From JAMXLO01 sp963818775 (GTDB lineage Bacteria > Pseudomonadota > Alphaproteobacteria > Acetobacterales > Acetobacteraceae): 64,000 nucleotides of DNA. Of this stretch, positions 60,610 to 64,000 are shown piece after piece. The first letter of the stretch is position 1, and the number at the start of each line of letters is the position of its first letter. The notes under the pieces are model-generated. The model made no database searches and had not been told where the DNA came from. It was given only the letters and a program-made list of their open reading frames with translations. The stretch spans positions 62,001 through 126,000 of the forward strand of contig CAWFUF010000010.1 in assembly GCA_963818775.1 (NCBI GenBank), written 5' to 3'. The position numbers were made by a program, and so were the translations under genes.

Positions 60610-61716
60610 ATGACGATCAATCACGCATCCGGGTTGCCAGCCCAGGAACATTCCGCGTGCTCTACTGTGCGCCGGCTTGGACTGGTTGTGATCGCGATGG
60701 TGGCCCTGTGTGTTGCTCCCATCGTCCGTGCCGATGAGCAGGTTCACCTCAAGATCGTGGGCGGTCTGGCGGGGGTCAGCCAGTATGATCGCCTGGAAAG
60801 GCCATTCTGGGAGGAGCAGGTCGAGACCTTATCGGGGGGGCGCATCAAGGCGGAAATCCACCCCTTTGACCGCAGCGGGCTGCCGGGCCAGGAGATGCTG
60901 CAACTTATGCGGCTGGGCGTCGTGCCATTCGGGACGGCCTTGCTTGCCCTCGTGTCGGGTGACGAGCCAGAACTCAACGCGGTTGACCTGCCGGGACTCA
61001 ATCCGGACATGGCCGCATTACGCAATACGGTGAAGCTGTACAGGCCACATGTGCAGCAGATGTTGCGCGAGAAATTTGGCATTGAGCTGCTTGCGATCTA
61101 TACGTATCCAGCGCAGGTTCTCTTTTGTACGAAGCCTTTTACCGGCCTGGGTGATCTGTCCGGGCGCCGGGTGCGCACCTCATCCGTCGGACAGTCCGAG
61201 ATGATGACGGCGCTGGGCGCGGTACCAGCTCTGGTGCCGTTCGCCGAAATAGTAAATGCGACCCGAACCGGTGTAGTTGATTGCGCCATAACTGGCACAC
61301 TGAGTGGCAACGAAGTGGGCCTGTCGAATGTTACATCCTACATCTACCCGATGGCCATCAGTTGGGGGTTGTCGTTTTTTGGCGCTAATATCGCGGCATG
61401 GGAGGCGCTGCCGCCAGACCTGCGCGCGCTGCTCCGTGAGGGGATAAGTGGTCTGGAGGGTCGTATCTGGGATGCCTCGGATCGAGAAACAGCGGATGGC
61501 ATAGCTTGCAATATCGGAGCACCAAATTGCAACAACGGCCATAATCCGAGCCACATGACGCTCGTGCCGGTTACAGCTGAGGACGAGGCCAGGCGGAAAA
61601 GCCTGTTAGTTCAGTCGGTATTGCCAAACTGGATACGCCGCTGCGGACCCGAATGTGCCAGCGCATGGAATCGCTATTTGGCTCCCGTGCTGGGGATAAA
61701 GGCAGCGGAGGAGTAA
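60610..61716 (+). CDS. TRAP transporter solute-binding protein (DctP-like)
   Basis: A 368-aa exported protein. An extended signal peptide is visible (RRLGLVVIAMVALCVAPIVR, cleavage near ADEQ). The mature chain has DctP-type features: WEEQVETLSGGRIKAEIHPF, LFCTKPFTGLGDLSGRRVRT, the carboxylate-binding Arg region, and VPFAEIVNATRTGVVDCAIT. It would bind an organic acid in the periplasm for a sodium-driven TRAP permease, but no DctQ/DctM genes are next to it, making it an orphan binding protein. Start at 60610 follows a GAGGG-like site. Confidence 0.88.
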   Translation: MTINHASGLPAQEHSACSTVRRLGLVVIAMVALCVAPIVRADEQVHLKIVGGLAGVSQYDRLERPFWEEQVETLSGGRIKAEIHPFDRSGLPGQEMLQLMRLGVVPFGTALLALVSGDEPELNAVDLPGLNPDMAALRNTVKLYRPHVQQMLREKFGIELLAIYTYPAQVLFCTKPFTGLGDLSGRRVRTSSVGQSEMMTALGAVPALVPFAEIVNATRTGVVDCAITGTLSGNEVGLSNVTSYIYPMAISWGLSFFGANIAAWEALPPDLRALLREGISGLEGRIWDASDRETADGIACNIGAPNCNNGHNPSHMTLVPVTAEDEARRKSLLVQSVLPNWIRRCGPECASAWNRYLAPVLGIKAAEE

Positions 61717-61743
61717 ATTGCTGCGCCGCCTGGTTCGCCGGAG

Positions 61744-62286
61744 CTAAACCGCCGCGGCTGTTAGTGTATCGTCAAACAAACGATAATACGTCCGGTCAAG
61801 TTGTTTGGCTCCGCAAATCTCGTACATTTTGCGCGCTGCCCTGTTCGCCGAGTCCGTCGTCCACTCAAGCGCTGAAAAGCCTTCGTTGACGGCGAGGCGT
61901 GCGGCGGACTTCACGAGCAGGCGCCCAACACCGCTGCGCCGCATGGACCTGCTCACGTACAGGTCGCGGATATGCAGCGATAGACTCAGTTCGAACGCCG
62001 GGAACGTGACATTCATTACTATCGAACCGACAACATCATCACCTACCAAGGCGATAAGGACGCGCGGATCGAAGGTGCTTACGGGTGGCCTACACGCCAG
62101 CGCGGCCGCGCTGAGTGCCGCTTCATACGACACCGGGCGATCGTAATGGGCCTGCATTTCAGAGAAGAGTGCCGCTAGTCCGGGCACGTCTTCCTCACAT
62201 GGGCGGCGCACGACCATGCCCACTTGGCTTCCGCAGTTGGCTTGAGCAACCTCATGCGGGATGGGTGATTGGGTTGTTATCGACAT
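61744..62286 (-). CDS. GNAT-family N-acetyltransferase
   Basis: A 180-aa protein with the GNAT fold: VVRRPCEEDVPGLAALFSEM, then LHIRDLYVSRSMRRSGVGRL containing the acetyl-CoA loop (R-x-x-G-x-G/A), followed by LEWTTDSANRAARKMYEICG. It should acetylate an amine of a small molecule, peptide or protein; the substrate is unknown. A good start is at 62286. It runs convergently with the TRAP gene. Confidence 0.88.
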   Translation of the reverse strand: MSITTQSPIPHEVAQANCGSQVGMVVRRPCEEDVPGLAALFSEMQAHYDRPVSYEAALSAAALACRPPVSTFDPRVLIALVGDDVVGSIVMNVTFPAFELSLSLHIRDLYVSRSMRRSGVGRLLVKSAARLAVNEGFSALEWTTDSANRAARKMYEICGAKQLDRTYYRLFDDTLTAAAV

Positions 62287-62577
62287 GACCTTCCCGACGT
62301 ATTATATTCTGACTACGCATTAAACCAAAATTATCCAAGCGTTATCACATCGTTATATGGGGTTATCTTGCTGTGGGTTGATTCGACCTTGGTTTTTGAG
62401 GGCCTGGGGTATTTCGCCCGACCTTTCTCCGTTACAGGGAATATAATCTGTAACCAACCCGCACTTACAAAAGGGTTATGCTCGTATCGAATGGAAGGCG
62501 CGAGAATGGAGCCGCCGAATCGTTACGGTGTGACTGGGCAAGGAAGCGGCGGTCAAGCCACTCAATGAGCCGAACTT
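62287..62577. other. Intergenic region between divergent genes
   Basis: About 290 bases of relatively AT-rich DNA (notably 62290-62400) between the GNAT gene and the sensor gene. It probably holds both promoters. No clear operator assigned. Confidence 0.4.
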
Positions 62578-64000
62578 ATGACCGAGCGAGACCGGTGGGT
62601 ATCCGTTATGACATCTAGCCCTTGGTCCGTCGTGACTGCGCACCCTGTGATGCCCGCGAGACGTATCGGCATCATCGTGGCCTTGGGCGCTACGCTTTTG
62701 CTGGCGACCCTTGTTTGCGGCAGCGCGCTCTTTTTGGAGCGCGCGCGACAGACCGCGCTGCATGCTGCGAATACGACACTGCAGAACGCGACGCTCGTAG
62801 TCACCACCACGATCAATCGCGAGTTGCTGCAGGTAGACGGTGCGCTGGTCAGTCTGCCTTCCATATTTGCCACTGCCGGTGACCAAAAGGGCGACGTCGA
62901 TCCTGAGGCGGCAAGGCGGTTGTTGCGGGCATTCAACTTTGAGACCTTCTCGTTCCGTGACTTGTTACTTGTGCGTCCAGATGGCACAATCTGGGTGACG
63001 GCGCGACCGAGACCGGCGAACCAGCGGCTCCTTTTGACCCCGCCCGAAGCGGGCGCAGCTCAACACCCGGGTGCTGTTGCCGTCGAAGGCCCGATTTACA
63101 ACGGGACAACGGGCGATTGGTCCTGGTATCTCTCCCGTCCTATCAGCCTGAGCGGCGTCGGACGGTTGCAGGCGGTTGCTGAGGTACCGGTTCCCTCCAT
63201 TTTGGCGCTGCTCGCTCCCGTGGCTGCAGTGCCTGGGCTACGAATTTACATTCAACGGCCGGACGGTTCCCAACTCGCCAGCTTTCCGAACGACGAGCTC
63301 ACGGTCGGCAAATACCGTGCGGTGGCCTTCAGCGGAATGGGCCCGGAGAGCGTCGCCTTCAGTCTGTCGTCGACGGTCACAACTACCCCGACTGTAGCGG
63401 TATGGCGCAATACGCTCTATCCCGACGTGCAGGTTGCGCTGACCCTGGACCTGTCAGTGGCCTTAGCAGACTGGGTCAGGGACCGGGATCGCCTGCTCAT
63501 CGTCCTCGCCGTGGCTTGTCTGCTGGTACTCGCGCTTGCCGGCACCTTGTATGCCGCGCTCCGCCAGCGCGAGCGGGTGGAGACAGAGCGCAAGAAGTCG
63601 CGCGATCTGCTGGACAGTGCAATCGAGGCGATGTCGGATGGCTTCGTCATGTGGGACGAGCAGGACCGACTGCTTGCCTGCAACCATAGGTTCCGCGAGA
63701 TTTATGCGCTCAGTGCTCCATTCATCCACCCCGGGGCGAGGTTTGAGGACATTATTCGAGAGGGAGCAAAGATCGGGCAATATCCGCAAGCCGGTGACGA
63801 TATCGAACAATTTGTTCGCGAGACGTTGGAATGGCATCACGGCAATCAAGGCTCGCTCGAGCGCCTGCTGCCAGACGGTAGGTGGGTTCTGATCACGGAA
63901 CGTCGAAACCCGACTGGCGGCATCGTTGGGATTCGCACTGACATCACAATAATCAAGCAGACACTGGCCGAATTGGCTGAAGCAAATGAGCGCGCGAACC
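62578..64000 (+). CDS. Membrane sensor protein with PAS domain, partial (runs off the window)
   Basis: At least 474 residues before the window ends. From ATG 62578 (or the in-frame ATG 62608): a transmembrane helix (about RIGIIVALGATLLLATLVCG), an outer sensor domain of about 240 residues (NRELLQVDGALVSLPS, LVRPDGTIWVTAR, DWSWYLSRPISLSGVG), a second helix LLIVLAVACLLVLALAGTLY, then a short linker and a PAS-type domain (LLDSAIEAMSDGFVMWDEQD, ACNHRFREIYALSAPFI) ending with GIVGIRTDITIIKQ. A coiled linker follows, so a histidine kinase or diguanylate cyclase output lies beyond the edge. Output type cannot be seen. Confidence 0.85.
   Translation, partial: MTERDRWVSVMTSSPWSVVTAHPVMPARRIGIIVALGATLLLATLVCGSALFLERARQTALHAANTTLQNATLVVTTTINRELLQVDGALVSLPSIFATAGDQKGDVDPEAARRLLRAFNFETFSFRDLLLVRPDGTIWVTARPRPANQRLLLTPPEAGAAQHPGAVAVEGPIYNGTTGDWSWYLSRPISLSGVGRLQAVAEVPVPSILALLAPVAAVPGLRIYIQRPDGSQLASFPNDELTVGKYRAVAFSGMGPESVAFSLSSTVTTTPTVAVWRNTLYPDVQVALTLDLSVALADWVRDRDRLLIVLAVACLLVLALAGTLYAALRQRERVETERKKSRDLLDSAIEAMSDGFVMWDEQDRLLACNHRFREIYALSAPFIHPGARFEDIIREGAKIGQYPQAGDDIEQFVRETLEWHHGNQGSLERLLPDGRWVLITERRNPTGGIVGIRTDITIIKQTLAELAEANERAN

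Overview
The window reads as chromosomal DNA of an alphaproteobacterium, most likely an Acetobacteraceae-like member of the Rhodospirillales. This rests on the high GC content, the core gene order rpmF-plsX-fabH-ihfA-merR, the dcd-murA pair, a CarD-like regulator and many small hypothetical proteins of the kind common in that group. The genus cannot be set from this sequence alone.

Layout. (1) 1-3.37 kb is chromosome: an enoyl-CoA hydratase, a DUF427 protein and a GMC oxidoreductase. (2) 3366-38649 is an integrative element of about 35.2 kb. It is bounded by a 48-bp direct repeat that is the 3' part of a tRNA-Pro(GGG) gene; the complete tRNA lies at the right end. GGTATCCC repeats spaced 11 bp apart sit just inside both ends and look like integrase arm sites. 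The left half (3.5-18.8 kb) is a plasmid- or satellite-like mobility and replication module: tyrosine integrase, AlpA-like regulator, RepA/primase-like protein, a two-frame gene with a possible +1 frameshift, a DnaB-like ATPase, iteron-like 22-bp repeats, Gp157 and RecT proteins, a broken PD-(D/E)XK nuclease and an ArdC-like antirestriction protein. No relaxase, type IV secretion or phage structural gene was recognised. Insertion-sequence debris (18.25-18.85 kb) separates this module from the right half (18.9-37.4 kb), a surface-glycan cargo. The cargo holds an ACP with a broken AMP-ligase, a GH5-like glycosidase, a glycosyltransferase-methyltransferase fusion, another methyltransferase, a GDP-mannose 3,5-epimerase-like enzyme, two very large multi-domain glycosyltransferases (1654 and up to 1072 aa), a DUF4214-like protein and an RTX-type repeat protein.

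(3) 38.6-47.2 kb is core chromosome: tRNA-Pro, merR, ihfA, fabH, plsX, rpmF, an alanine/serine-glyoxylate aminotransferase, an SDR, murA and dcd. (4) 47.2-55.1 kb holds a cold-shock protein, a CarD-like regulator, a run of short overlapping hypothetical genes, a fatty-acid desaturase and an RhlE-like RNA helicase. (5) 55.3-64.0 kb holds a CBS-domain protein, an FAD aromatic hydroxylase beside a frameshifted LigB-type dioxygenase (a likely aromatic catabolism pair), a YCII protein, an EamA exporter, a TRAP solute-binding protein, a GNAT acetyltransferase and the 5' part of a membrane PAS sensor that runs off the window.

How the parts fit: integrase, AlpA-like protein, Rep, helicase and iterons could excise and replicate the element; RecT, Gp157 and ArdC suit DNA recombination and evasion of host restriction; the cargo would remodel the cell surface. 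Several genes are frameshifted or truncated (14.8, 19.9, 20.4-21.1 and 58.1 kb). This means either decay or, at short homopolymers, assembly errors.
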